From: Streptomyces sp. GESEQ-4
GTDB taxonomy: Bacteria; Actinomycetota; Actinomycetes; Streptomycetales; Streptomycetaceae
NCBI RefSeq assembly: GCF_017948455.1
Contig: NZ_JAFFSU010000004.1
Coordinates: forward strand, 186,001-250,000
Direction of reading: 5' to 3'
DNA: 64,000 nt
The translations under genes were made by a program, and so were the position numbers. The notes beneath the pieces are model-generated. The model was not told the origin of the DNA, searched no databases, and saw nothing but the letters and a program-made list of their open reading frames with translations. The stretch's first letter is position 1. Every line of letters starts with the position of its first letter. Shown here piece by piece: positions 1 through 8,261 of this stretch.

Positions 1-849
1 CTCGGCGGGCGCGGCGATCAGTGCGGTGGCCACGCGGCGGAAGCCGAGCCGGGCGTAGATCCGGGCGACGTCGTCGTCGCCCGCGGACAAGAAGACGGTC
101 TCGACGCCTCGTGAGCGTGCGTCGGCTATCAGCGCCGCGGTGACCGCGAGCGCAAGACCCCGGCGGCGCGCGGTCGGCAGGGTTCCCACCCCGACGATCT
201 CACTGACCGCCCCCACCGGCTGGTGCTGACCGGCGCACAACGCCATTCCGTCGTCCACAGCGGCGGCAACGCACGTCAGGCCGGCCAGAATGCGCGCCGC
301 CGCACGTTCCACCGTCCCGTCATCGGCGCGGCTCCGCACCGCCTCCCTCAACTCCGCGACGCCCGCCGCACCGACGCCGGTTCCGGGATCGCCGAAGGCC
401 AGGTGAGGGACGGCCAGCGCGCTCGGCAGCACGGGATCGCCCGGTCCCACCGTCCGCACCACCATGCTGCCGGCCACATCTGGCACAACGGGGGTCGGCA
501 CATCGGAGCCGAGCACCATCAAGGGATGCTCATGCACCACAAGCCCTGTCCCCTCAGCCGCGTCCCGCAGCCCAGGCGTGGTCTCGGCAACCCACTCGAA
601 GCTCTCCGGAACACCCAACTCCCGCTGCCGAGAACGCACCCGCCTCACATCCGCCGCACTCACCGGCCCGGACCACCCCAGCGCCGGACGTGCGTAGAAG
701 GGCCAGCCCTGCCCCTCCCGGACGAACAACCTCAGCGGCCCCAAGTCCTCGACCCGAGCGCCGGAGCGAGGCACCGCGTCGTAATACCGCTCAAGCCGGC
801 CCAGCAGTTCACGACCACCATCAAGATCCACAGACGTCACGCCAGGCAT
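1..849 (-). CDS. GNAT-family N-acetyltransferase (3' end cut by window)
   Basis: Reading the minus strand from ATG at 849 gives 283 codons still open at base 1, so the C-terminus lies outside the window. The last part has the acetyl-CoA-binding region of GNAT enzymes: a beta strand ending EIVGVGTLPTARRRGLA, an R/Q-x-x-G-type loop, and then a YARLGFRRV motif near the edge. The N-terminal half looks like a substrate-recognition region of no clear family. The substrate cannot be inferred. There is no strong ribosome-binding site before ATG 849, and GTG at 840 in the same frame is an alternative start. It lies 72 bp downstream of the PPOX-like gene on the same strand. Confidence 0.85.
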   Translation of the reverse strand, partial: MPGVTSVDLDGGRELLGRLERYYDAVPRSGARVEDLGPLRLFVREGQGWPFYARPALGWSGPVSAADVRRVRSRQRELGVPESFEWVAETTPGLRDAAEGTGLVVHEHPLMVLGSDVPTPVVPDVAGSMVVRTVGPGDPVLPSALAVPHLAFGDPGTGVGAAGVAELREAVRSRADDGTVERAAARILAGLTCVAAAVDDGMALCAGQHQPVGAVSEIVGVGTLPTARRRGLALAVTAALIADARSRGVETVFLSAGDDDVARIYARLGFRRVATALIAAPAE

Positions 850-921
850 CCAAGCAGCAGGCAGCGAACCACTGCCACCGCATTACCGTCCGGCTACGGC
901 CGTCCTGACATTCGAACCGAA

Positions 922-1395
922 CTACGCCTGAGCTACCGCCAGCCACACCCCGTCACGCATGACGACCCTGCCCCGCAGCTCCGGTTCTCCCCGCCAGGCG
1001 CGCACCGTCCGCGGCACCACGCGCAGATACACAAAGTGCGCCTCTTCCGTACGCGGATCCCAACCGAACTTGCCCGCGAACGCATCCGCGGCATCCTTCG
1101 GCACCTCCCGCGCGGGATAGCACTCCGCCTCCCCTTGCAGCAGCACCACATCGAAACTATCCGGCAGCGCCAGCCGCACACGCGGCTCCTCACGCACGTT
1201 GCGCACGGTCACGGAGCCCGCCCCGGTACACATCCACACCGCCTGCCCGTCCCACAGAAACCACAGCGGCACCTGGTGCGGACCGTGATCAGGATGGGCC
1301 GTCGACACCCACATGTCACGCTCCGCGCCAAGCCGTTCCAGCACGTCGCGCGTGCGCTCTGCCGCATCGCGACGAATGATCTCCGCAGATTCCAT
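922..1395 (-). CDS. Pyridoxamine 5'-phosphate oxidase-like (PPOX / F420-binding split barrel) protein
   Basis: This 157-aa single-domain protein has the split beta-barrel pattern of PPOX-class enzymes: a helix with RDAAERTRDVLE, then WVSTAHPDHGPHQVPLWFLWDG, a strand typical of flavin or F420-dependent members of this family, and a VYLRVVP strand near the end. Such proteins use FMN, F420 or haem; the cofactor cannot be told from sequence. The start at ATG 1395 is chosen because residues coded further upstream do not resemble the family. It is divergent from the large NTPase gene at 1577 and upstream of the GNAT gene on the same strand. A role in reducing small molecules is family inference only. 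Confidence 0.88.
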   Translation of the reverse strand: MESAEIIRRDAAERTRDVLERLGAERDMWVSTAHPDHGPHQVPLWFLWDGQAVWMCTGAGSVTVRNVREEPRVRLALPDSFDVVLLQGEAECYPAREVPKDAADAFAGKFGWDPRTEEAHFVYLRVVPRTVRAWRGEPELRGRVVMRDGVWLAVAQA

Positions 1396-1576
1396 GAGCG
1401 CCGACCTTAAGCAGCACGGCCCCGGTGCACATGGGGCGAAGGTCCTAGGCCCGACGGCGGGGAGTACGGTTTCGGCCACTTGTGGATCACTCATCTGGCA
1501 CACCGACAAAGGGCCGTAGGGTGCAGGCAGTTGGTGCCGAGGCGCAGGTGGCGGGTGAGATGAACGGGGGCGCGGG

Positions 1577-4300
1577 GTGACGGTGTTCGTCGACCGGGAG
1601 GAGAGCCTGGCCAGGCTCGAGAGCGCGGCGACCGCCCTGGCGGAAGGACGCTCGAGTGTGCTGTTCGTCGAGGGCGACTCGGGGATGGGTAAATCGTCTC
1701 TGTTGGGTGAGTTCGCCCGCCGCCTGGGCACCTCTCCGGATTCCCAGGAGCAGCCCTGCCGGGTGGTATTCGTGCGGGCCGCGCCCGGCATCGGTTCGCG
1801 GCGGCCGTACGGACCCGTCCTGGACGCTCTGCACGCACTGGACCGTCCCGCACAGGGCCGCAGGCGGCTGGCCGGCTTCCGGCGGACGGCGGCCCGTGGT
1901 GCGCTGGCGGCCGCCCCCGACCTGCTGTCCGCCGCGGTTCCGGGGCTCGGCGCGGTGGTCGCGGCAGGGCGGGTGTTCGCCGAGGCCACCGTAGCCACCG
2001 GGTCCATCCCGGGCGACAGTCTCCTGCCCGTGCAGAGCACCGTGACCCGGCAGCTGATCGACGTGCTGTTGCAACAGGCGCGCGCGGATCGGCCCTTGCT
2101 CCTGATGGTGGACGACATCCAGCTGTGCGATGTGTCGACCCTGGAGTTCCTGCACCTGTTGCTGCCCAGAATCGAGGGTGAACCGCTCGGTCTTGTCCTC
2201 GGTCTCGGCCTGTATGCCGCAGCCGAGGGGAACGGGAGGGCGGTGGACCAGCTACTGGACGCCTGGCAGAGGGATCACGCGGAACTCGTGTCCCGCCACA
2301 CGCTGCCGCCGCTGCCTACCTGGGCTGTCAGGGAACTGGTCGACGCCAGGCTTCGGAGCCACCCTGCTCCCGCGGACTTCGCCGTCCGGTTGACCGGGGC
2401 GACGGGCGGCCATCCGATCTTCGTCGAGCAGTGCCTGAGGCTGTGGCGACCCGAAGACGGTGTCCGGGTGCCGCTGCCGGGGAGCCTTCCCGCGGCCGTG
2501 CTGGACCGTTTCCGGCAGCTGGACCCGGCTGCCTGCGAACTCCTGGTCACCGGCGCCACCATGGGCGAGTTCTTCTTCGCACACACACTCGCCGAGGTGT
2601 CCGGCTCGCCACGGATCCAGGTCCAGGACCTGCTGCACCGTATCGAGCGCGAGCACGGCCTGATTCGCTGTCGGCCCCGGGACGAGGTCCCCGACTGGGC
2701 AGCCGGTCTGGGGACCGACTGGTACGACTTCGAGCACCGGGTCCTGCAAAGGGGTATCCGCGGCGAACAGTCGGAAGGCGCCCGCCGGCAACGGCATGCG
2801 GACATCGCCGAAGCACTCCCACGCCTGCCAGGAGTCGACGGGGGCGCCGCTCCGCTCGAGTTGCGCGTGCTGATCGCCGATCACTTCCTGCAGGCCGGGC
2901 CCGCGTATGCCGCGCAGGCAGCCGCCGCCCACTACGGCCTGGCCCGTTCCGTGGCGGTCGAGGATCTCTCCTTCGCCCAGGCCGAACAGCACTGCCGGAC
3001 GGCGATCGAGTCCGCCCGGCTGATGCCCGCCGGCCGTCCGGAGCGCGATCGCCGTCTGGTGGAGGCGATCGAGCTGTTGCTCAGCATCACTGAGGTGCGC
3101 TGGAAGGGAGGCGAGGGCGAGCGGGAGAGCATGGGAATCGACGCCTTGGCCGCCGAGGCGGAGCAGGCGGCACACCGCCTCGGGGACCAACTGCTCATCG
3201 CCCGCACCACCCTGCTGCGTGGCAAGACACTGCTGGCCGTCCACGGTGTCCGACCCTCCCTCGCCAAGCTCGAAGAGGCAGTCGAACGCGCCCGGGAGTG
3301 TGGCGAGGCAGGCCGTCAGGCGCTCTTCGTGGCGATGGTCGAATACGGACGCCAGCTGCCCAAACGCGATCTGCACGCAGGTCTGCGGGTGCTCCTGGAC
3401 GCCGAGCGGCTGTACGCCTCGGACCCGCGCCTCGGCGAGGCGGAGAACCCCGTACTGCAGCACGCCCGCAATCTCAACGAGATGCAGATCGGGGTCAACC
3501 TCTTCGACGCGGGTCGGCTCGGCGAAGCCCGGCAGCGGCTGCTGCGCTGCACCGAGCGGCTGAGAGGTGAGACCCTCCGCGCCGAGCTGCCCATAGCGCT
3601 GAACTATCTCGCCCAGCTCCACCTGTCCACCGGCTCATGGGAGGAAGCGGGCACGGTGCTGCGTGAGGCTCTGGATTTCGAGGAGGAGCGCGGTGGTGAC
3701 AGTGGCTGGCACGCATACAACAACGCCCTCCTCGCCACGCTGCTCACCCATGATCCCGCTCGCCACGGCGAAGCGATCGAGCGCGCGCGGAACGCCTGGG
3801 TGGAGACCCAGCGCACCTGGCTGGTCAACCTGGTACCGATCGTGCGCAACCTGTACGTCGAGGTCCTCCTCGCCACCGGCCACGACAGGAGCCTGGCTCG
3901 GCGGCTGTGTGAGGACACGCTCGTCGACACCCGCGACAGTGGCATGGTGCGCAGCGAGATCGCCGGATATGTGCTGCGCAGCCGGATCCATCTGCAGGAC
4001 GGCGAGACGGAGCCGGCCGCCCGCGACGGCCGCCACGCGCTCGCCCTGCTCGCCGAGCACGGGGACATGCCGGCCCTGCGTACGGAAGAGGTTCTGTATC
4101 ACGCGGCCCGGGCTCTGCGGGCCGAGGCCAGCGGGAGCGAGGTCCGCGACCTGCTGGGCAGAGCCCGTGCCGAGGTGCTGCGCAAGGCGGACAGCATTGA
4201 CGACCCGGTCCTGCGGGCGCGGTACCTGACCGACGTGCCTCTGAACCGGGCCCTGCTTCACGACAGCGGCCTTGACGAGGGAGAGGCCGGGGCAGGCTGA
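1577..4300 (+). CDS. Large STAND/AAA-type ATPase with TPR-like C-terminus, no HTH
   Basis: This 907-aa protein starts at GTG 1577 with MTVFVDREESLARLE. It has a Walker A motif GDSGMGKS at about residues 33-40 and a Walker B segment LLLMVDDIQ near residue 177, the layout of AAA_16 or LAL-type (MalT-like) signal-transduction NTPases. From about residue 430 onward it is Ala/Leu/Arg/Glu-rich helical sequence in the style of TPR repeats. The classical LAL regulators end in a LuxR-type helix-turn-helix; here the protein ends DEGEAGAG with no such domain. It probably works as an ATP-dependent scaffold or lost its DNA-binding module. No signal peptide or membrane segment is visible. Divergent from the PPOX-like gene. 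Confidence 0.82.
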   Translation: MTVFVDREESLARLESAATALAEGRSSVLFVEGDSGMGKSSLLGEFARRLGTSPDSQEQPCRVVFVRAAPGIGSRRPYGPVLDALHALDRPAQGRRRLAGFRRTAARGALAAAPDLLSAAVPGLGAVVAAGRVFAEATVATGSIPGDSLLPVQSTVTRQLIDVLLQQARADRPLLLMVDDIQLCDVSTLEFLHLLLPRIEGEPLGLVLGLGLYAAAEGNGRAVDQLLDAWQRDHAELVSRHTLPPLPTWAVRELVDARLRSHPAPADFAVRLTGATGGHPIFVEQCLRLWRPEDGVRVPLPGSLPAAVLDRFRQLDPAACELLVTGATMGEFFFAHTLAEVSGSPRIQVQDLLHRIEREHGLIRCRPRDEVPDWAAGLGTDWYDFEHRVLQRGIRGEQSEGARRQRHADIAEALPRLPGVDGGAAPLELRVLIADHFLQAGPAYAAQAAAAHYGLARSVAVEDLSFAQAEQHCRTAIESARLMPAGRPERDRRLVEAIELLLSITEVRWKGGEGERESMGIDALAAEAEQAAHRLGDQLLIARTTLLRGKTLLAVHGVRPSLAKLEEAVERARECGEAGRQALFVAMVEYGRQLPKRDLHAGLRVLLDAERLYASDPRLGEAENPVLQHARNLNEMQIGVNLFDAGRLGEARQRLLRCTERLRGETLRAELPIALNYLAQLHLSTGSWEEAGTVLREALDFEEERGGDSGWHAYNNALLATLLTHDPARHGEAIERARNAWVETQRTWLVNLVPIVRNLYVEVLLATGHDRSLARRLCEDTLVDTRDSGMVRSEIAGYVLRSRIHLQDGETEPAARDGRHALALLAEHGDMPALRTEEVLYHAARALRAEASGSEVRDLLGRARAEVLRKADSIDDPVLRARYLTDVPLNRALLHDSGLDEGEAGAG

Positions 4301-4368
4301 CCGACTACAGTGCGAGACCGGCAGGGGTCCCAAAATCCCAACGGGGGAGCGGAGGAGATGGGATCGGC

Positions 4369-4735
4369 ATGTTCACCATAAGCAAGGAGTTCCACTTCTC
4401 CGCCAGCCATGTCCTGGACACGCTCCCCTCCTGGCACCCCTGCGCCCGCCTCCACGGCCACAACTACGTGGTCGTGCTCGAACTCTCGGCGGCCGACCAC
4501 GCCCTCGCCCCGCCCGGCTTCGTCCGCGACTACCGGGACCTGGACACCTTCAAGAAATGGGTCGACGCGACGCTCGACCACCGGCACCTCAATGAAGCGA
4601 TGGGGGGGGGGTATCCCCCCGACAGCCGAGAACCTCGCCAAGTGGATCTACGACACCTGGCACGATGACCTGCCTGAACTCAGCGCCGTGAAGGTCTCGG
4701 AGACACCCAAGACCTGGGCCGTCTACCGGCCGTAG
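4369..4735 (+). pseudogene. 6-pyruvoyl-tetrahydropterin synthase / QueD family, frameshifted at a G run
   Basis: From ATG 4369 the protein has the family hallmarks: zinc-binding His in FHFSASHV, the CxxxHGH motif CARLHGH containing the catalytic Cys and two more zinc ligands, and DHRHLN. After MGGG the frame is lost at ten consecutive G (4602-4611); the expected ending (PTAENLAKWIYDTW through VSETPKTWAVYRP) lies in the next frame and stops at 4735. Removing one G gives one continuous 121-aa protein of normal family length. In the sequenced frame translation ends at 4668 with an unrelated tail. The family converts 7,8-dihydroneopterin triphosphate (pterin or queuosine/deazapurine pathways). 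It may be an assembly error in a homopolymer rather than a true pseudogene. A good Shine-Dalgarno (GGAGGAG) precedes ATG. Confidence 0.85.
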
Positions 4736-4802
4736 AGGTCGACACGCGTCCGCCGACAGGGAGCCCTGTTCACGCTGGGAGCTGCATACGCCTGCACACG
4801 CG

Positions 4803-4843
4803 AAGACCCCGCACTCAGCTGACGCGCTGATGGCGGGGTCTTT
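4803..4843. terminator. Bidirectional hairpin terminator
   Basis: AAGACCCCGC at 4803-4812 pairs with GCGGGGTCTT at 4833-4842, around a loop of about 20 nt, followed on the plus strand by a short T run. It sits between the pterin synthase gene and the opposing tRNA gene and could stop both transcripts. Confidence 0.7.
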
Positions 4844-4860
4844 GGGCACCTGATCCAAGG

Positions 4861-4932
4861 TGCCCCCGGCAGGATTCGAACCTGCGCACACGGCTCCGGA
4901 GGCCGTTGCTCTATCCCCTGAGCTACGGGGGC
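4861..4932 (-). tRNA. tRNA-Arg (anticodon CCG)
   Basis: The minus strand reads as a 72-nt cloverleaf. Acceptor arm GCCCCCG pairs with CGGGGGC, the T arm contains GGTTCGAATCC, and the anticodon stem ACGGC/GCCGT encloses the 7-base loop CTCCGGA, giving anticodon CCG for the Arg codon CGG. The discriminator base is A and no CCA is encoded (the next bases are CCT). Confidence 0.95.
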
Positions 4933-5083
4933 GTGTCGGGCGCGTTGCGCGGTGACGGGTAGAACCCTACCAGCTCCTTCGGGGTGTTCATGAACGGTTT
5001 TCGTGGGGGGAGAGCGTCGCCCGCAGGGGGTGGAAGTGGGGAAAACCCGGACGCGGTGGCCGGTCCCGACCTACTCTCGAGTT

Positions 5084-5551
5084 GTGCCAGGCGCGTCGGG
5101 CCGGGTGCTTGTTGTCGACGACAACAAGGTCATCCGGCAGCTGATCAGGGTCAATCTCGAGCTGGAGGGCCTCGAGGTCGTGACCGCGGCCGACGGTGCC
5201 GAATGTCTGGATGTCATTCATCAGGTGCGGCCCGATGTGGTCACCCTGGATGTCGTCATGCCGCGACTCGACGGGCTGCGGACCGCCGCACGGCTGCGGG
5301 CCGATCCGCGGACCCGTGATCTGCCATTGGCCATCGTCAGCGCCTGTACACAGTACGAGGTCGACGGCGGCCTCGACATCGGCGTCGACGCGTTCCTCGC
5401 CAAACCCTTCGAACCCGCCGAACTCGTAGCGCTCGTACGTCAGTTGATCGAACGGAAGCGGAGCGGGCGAGCGCAGGGGGAGGACGGGCCCCTGTTCGGG
5501 AACGTCCTCGGTATGGGGGAGACCGAGCGGGCCGGCCGAGCCGGCGGCTGA
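5084..5551 (+). CDS. Single-domain (receiver-only) response regulator
   Basis: A CheY-like receiver begins at GRVLVVDDN with the acidic pair DD, has the phosphoacceptor Asp in VVTLDVVMPRLDG, a Ser/Thr switch in AIVSAC and the conserved Lys in LAKPFEPAELV. About 30 further residues follow with no output domain, so it probably acts through protein contact or as a phosphate sink. No kinase gene is adjacent. GTG 5084 (MPGASGRVLVVDDN, 155 aa) is chosen because it leaves a normal short receiver N-terminus; in-frame GTGs at 5036 and 5003 would add 16-27 residues with no domain, although 5036 has the better purine-rich sequence before it. Confidence 0.85.
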   Translation: MPGASGRVLVVDDNKVIRQLIRVNLELEGLEVVTAADGAECLDVIHQVRPDVVTLDVVMPRLDGLRTAARLRADPRTRDLPLAIVSACTQYEVDGGLDIGVDAFLAKPFEPAELVALVRQLIERKRSGRAQGEDGPLFGNVLGMGETERAGRAGG

Positions 5552-5642
5552 TCGAGGTCGTCCGTCTCACCCCCGTCCACATCCCGGACCCTCCCCGAAA
5601 CCGCCTCGCCTACCCACCCCCCTCCTCCCATACGCTTGTCCC

Positions 5643-6710
5643 GTGACCCCCGTCGAGCTCTCCCGCACCGTGCTGCGCGCAGTGCGTCGTGCTGTCGATG
5701 AGGGGGAACTGAGCGTGACCGTGCCCGAGCGGGCTGTTGTGACGGCTCCCGGGGCCGGTGGCTGTGGGGACTACGCCACCAACATCGCCCTTCAGCTCGC
5801 CCGCCCGGCCGGGCAGCCGCCGCTGCGGGTCGCCGAGATCCTTCGGCCGTACCTGATCGATACGGCCGCCGTCTCCGATGTCGTCGTCACCGGGCCCGGG
5901 TTTCTCAACATCAGCCTGCGCGGTGCCGCGCCCGTGGCCCTCGTCGAGGAGATCCTGCGGCGCGGGCAGCGGTACGGGCACGCCGAGGGGCCTGACCGCC
6001 AGCCGCTCCTGCCGCTGCACGCCCCGCACGAGGTCCGCGCCGTCGTCGTCATGGACGCCACCGCCCGCATCCTCCGTTCGCAGGGTGCCGTCGTCCGCAC
6101 CAGCTGCGAGGCCCGCCCCGAGCCCGAGTGGACCGACATCCTCGGCGTACGCGTCGACGGCGTGGGCAGCCCCGGCTCACCGCCCTACTCCGTGCGCCCC
6201 ATCCCCGCCCCCGTCAACCCCCTCCCCCTGGGCCCCGACGCCGCCCGCTGGGCGCTGCTGTACCCCGCTGCCCACGACCGGCCCCGCATCACCGACGAGC
6301 ATCTGGTCCAGCGTGAGGGCAACCCCCTCTTCCGCGTCCGTTACGCGCACGCCCGCACCCGGGCGCTCAGCCGTAACGCCGCCGACCTCGGCTTCAGCGC
6401 CGAACCCGGGCCGACCCCCGGCGCCGGCGCGTTCCAAGGCTCATACGATCCCACCCGCCTCCTCCACACCCTCGCGGACCACCCCCGCATCCTCGCCGCA
6501 GCCGCCGAGGACCGTGCCCCCGACCGTCTCGCCCGGCACCTCGTCACCGTCGCCGATGCCGTCCCCGCTCTTGTGCCCACCGTGCTGCCGATCGGCGAGG
6601 AGAAACCCTCGGCCGCCCACCGTGCCCGGCTCGCGCTCGCCGAAGCCGCCGGGGCGGTGCTGGCCGGTGGCCTGTCCCTGCTCGGTATCGACGCACCCGA
6701 CCACCTCTGA
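5643..6710 (+). CDS. nrtL: ArgRS-related anticodon-binding protein NrtL
   Basis: This 355-aa protein joins the two ends of an arginyl-tRNA synthetase. Residues about 1-95 resemble the ArgRS additional N-terminal domain (GDYATNIALQLA, GPGFLNISLR), and residues about 230-355 resemble the DALR anticodon-binding domain (FRVRYAHARTRAL, ending VLAGGLSLLGIDAP). The Rossmann catalytic core with HIGH and KMSKS signatures is absent; a short unrelated linker replaces it. It cannot be an active synthetase. Start GTG 5643; it lies 13 bp upstream of lysA. Since argS directly precedes lysA in other actinobacteria, this is probably a degenerate argS copy retained for tRNA(Arg) binding or regulation (inference). 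Confidence 0.88.
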   Translation: MTPVELSRTVLRAVRRAVDEGELSVTVPERAVVTAPGAGGCGDYATNIALQLARPAGQPPLRVAEILRPYLIDTAAVSDVVVTGPGFLNISLRGAAPVALVEEILRRGQRYGHAEGPDRQPLLPLHAPHEVRAVVVMDATARILRSQGAVVRTSCEARPEPEWTDILGVRVDGVGSPGSPPYSVRPIPAPVNPLPLGPDAARWALLYPAAHDRPRITDEHLVQREGNPLFRVRYAHARTRALSRNAADLGFSAEPGPTPGAGAFQGSYDPTRLLHTLADHPRILAAAAEDRAPDRLARHLVTVADAVPALVPTVLPIGEEKPSAAHRARLALAEAAGAVLAGGLSLLGIDAPDHL

Positions 6711-6723
6711 AAGAACACGCGAC

Positions 6724-8115
6724 ATGAGCCGTTCCGCACACCCCGCCGGGCCCCGTCACGCCGACGTCTTCCCCGAGGGCCACTACACCGCGCCGCCCGC
6801 CGACCTCAACGCCCTCGACTCCAAGGTGTGGGCCCAGACCGTCGGACGTGACACCGACGGTGTCGTCACCGTCGGCGGCATCGACGTCAAGACCCTCGCC
6901 GAACAGCACGGCACCCCCGCGTACATCCTCGACGAGGCCGACTTCCGTGCACGCGCGCGTGCCTGGCGTACCGCCTTCGGTCATGACGCCGACGTCTTCT
7001 ACGCCGGTAAGGCCTTCCTGTCCAAGGCCGTCGTGCGCTGGCTGCACGAGGAGGGGCTCAACCTCGACGTCTGCTCCGGCGGCGAGCTCGCCACCGCCCT
7101 CTCCGCCGGCATGCCCGCCGACCGCATCGCCTTCCACGGCAACAACAAGTCCACGGACGAGATCCGCCGGTCCATCGAGGCAGGCGTCGGCCGTATCGTC
7201 CTCGACTCCTTCCAGGAGATCGTTCGCGTCGCCCACATCGCGCAGGAACTCGGCAAGCGGCAGCGCGTGCAGATCCGTATCACCGTCGGTGTCGAGGCTC
7301 ATACGCATGAGTTCATCGCCACCGCCCATGAAGACCAGAAGTTCGGGATTCCGCTCGCGGGCGGGCAGGCCGCCGAGGCCGTACGGCGTGCTCTTCAGCT
7401 CGACGGGCTCGAACTCATCGGGATTCACAGCCACATCGGGTCGCAGATCTTCGACATGTCCGGCTTCGAGGTCGCCGCGCACCGGGTCGTGGGCCTGCTG
7501 AAGGACATCCGTGACGAGCACGGCGTCGAGCTGCCCGAGATCGACCTCGGTGGTGGGCTCGGCATCGCGTACACGAGCGACGACGATCCCAGCGAACCGC
7601 ACGAGATCGCCAAGGCGCTGACCGAGATCGTCACCCGTGAGTGCGATGCCGCCCGCCTCAGCACCCCCCGTATCTCCGTCGAGCCCGGGCGCGCCATCGT
7701 CGGGCCGACCGCCTTCACGCTCTACGAAGTCGGCACCATCAAGCCCCTGGACGGCCTGCGTACATACGTCTCCGTCGACGGCGGCATGTCCGACAACATC
7801 CGTACGGCGCTGTACGACGCGGAGTACAGCGTCGCCCTGGTCTCCCGTACGAGCGACGCCGCCCCCATGCTCGCCCGCGTCGTCGGCAAGCACTGCGAGA
7901 GCGGCGACATCGTCGTGAAGGACGCGTTCCTGCCGTCCGACCTGGCACCGGGTGACCTCATCGCCGTACCGGCCACGGGTGCCTACTGCCGGTCCATGGC
8001 CAGCAACTACAACCACGTTCTCCGGCCGCCCGTCGTCGCCGTGCAGGACGGCGAGGCCCGGGTGATCGTCCGCCGGGAGACGGAGGAAGACCTCCTGCGT
8101 CTCGATGTCGGATGA
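6724..8115 (+). CDS. lysA: Diaminopimelate decarboxylase
   Basis: LysA removes CO2 from meso-diaminopimelate to make L-lysine, the last step of the pathway, in the cytosol with PLP. The 463-aa protein has the PLP-lysine region DVFYAGKAFLSKAVVRWL, HGNNKS, IHSHIGSQI, the glycine-rich phosphate loop DLGGGLGIAY, EPGRAIVG, and the substrate-contact region SVDGGMSDNIR with a later GAYC motif. These are in the usual order of a fold-III decarboxylase. The ATG at 6724 follows nrtL by 13 bp; an open frame continues upstream but is shadow sequence. A hairpin terminator follows 14 bp after the stop. Confidence 0.97.
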   Translation: MSRSAHPAGPRHADVFPEGHYTAPPADLNALDSKVWAQTVGRDTDGVVTVGGIDVKTLAEQHGTPAYILDEADFRARARAWRTAFGHDADVFYAGKAFLSKAVVRWLHEEGLNLDVCSGGELATALSAGMPADRIAFHGNNKSTDEIRRSIEAGVGRIVLDSFQEIVRVAHIAQELGKRQRVQIRITVGVEAHTHEFIATAHEDQKFGIPLAGGQAAEAVRRALQLDGLELIGIHSHIGSQIFDMSGFEVAAHRVVGLLKDIRDEHGVELPEIDLGGGLGIAYTSDDDPSEPHEIAKALTEIVTRECDAARLSTPRISVEPGRAIVGPTAFTLYEVGTIKPLDGLRTYVSVDGGMSDNIRTALYDAEYSVALVSRTSDAAPMLARVVGKHCESGDIVVKDAFLPSDLAPGDLIAVPATGAYCRSMASNYNHVLRPPVVAVQDGEARVIVRRETEEDLLRLDVG

Positions 8116-8128
8116 CCCGTAACCACCA

Positions 8129-8157
8129 GGGGCGGAAGATCTCCTGTCTTCCGCCCC
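8129..8157 (+). terminator. Terminator after lysA
   Basis: GGGGCGGAAGA (8129-8139) and TCTTCCGCCCC (8147-8157) form a perfect 11-bp stem with a 7-nt loop, 14 bp after the lysA stop. There is no T tract, as is usual in high-GC actinobacteria. It separates nrtL-lysA from hom-thrC. Confidence 0.75.
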
Positions 8158-8261
8158 CGCGGAAATGAAATAGACGTCTCAGGATCCGGACAAAGGACAG
8201 AAACTCCATTCCGGTGAGTGAGACTGGTCCCACCGAAGACGGTATGAGGAAACGAGGTCGG

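Noticed and set aside
223..1410. A 395-codon plus-strand frame over the first two genes
   Set aside because: His/Arg/Pro-rich with no family, while the minus strand shows GNAT and PPOX signatures.
5878..6723. An in-frame upstream extension of lysA
   Set aside because: It overlaps nrtL, and the extension is Pro/Ser/Arg-rich shadow sequence; known LysA starts at MSRSAHPAGPRH-like positions.
8116..8261. Threonine or lysine riboswitch / leader peptide before hom
   Set aside because: No lysine-riboswitch-like or T-box-like conserved core and no run of Thr or Ile codons was seen.
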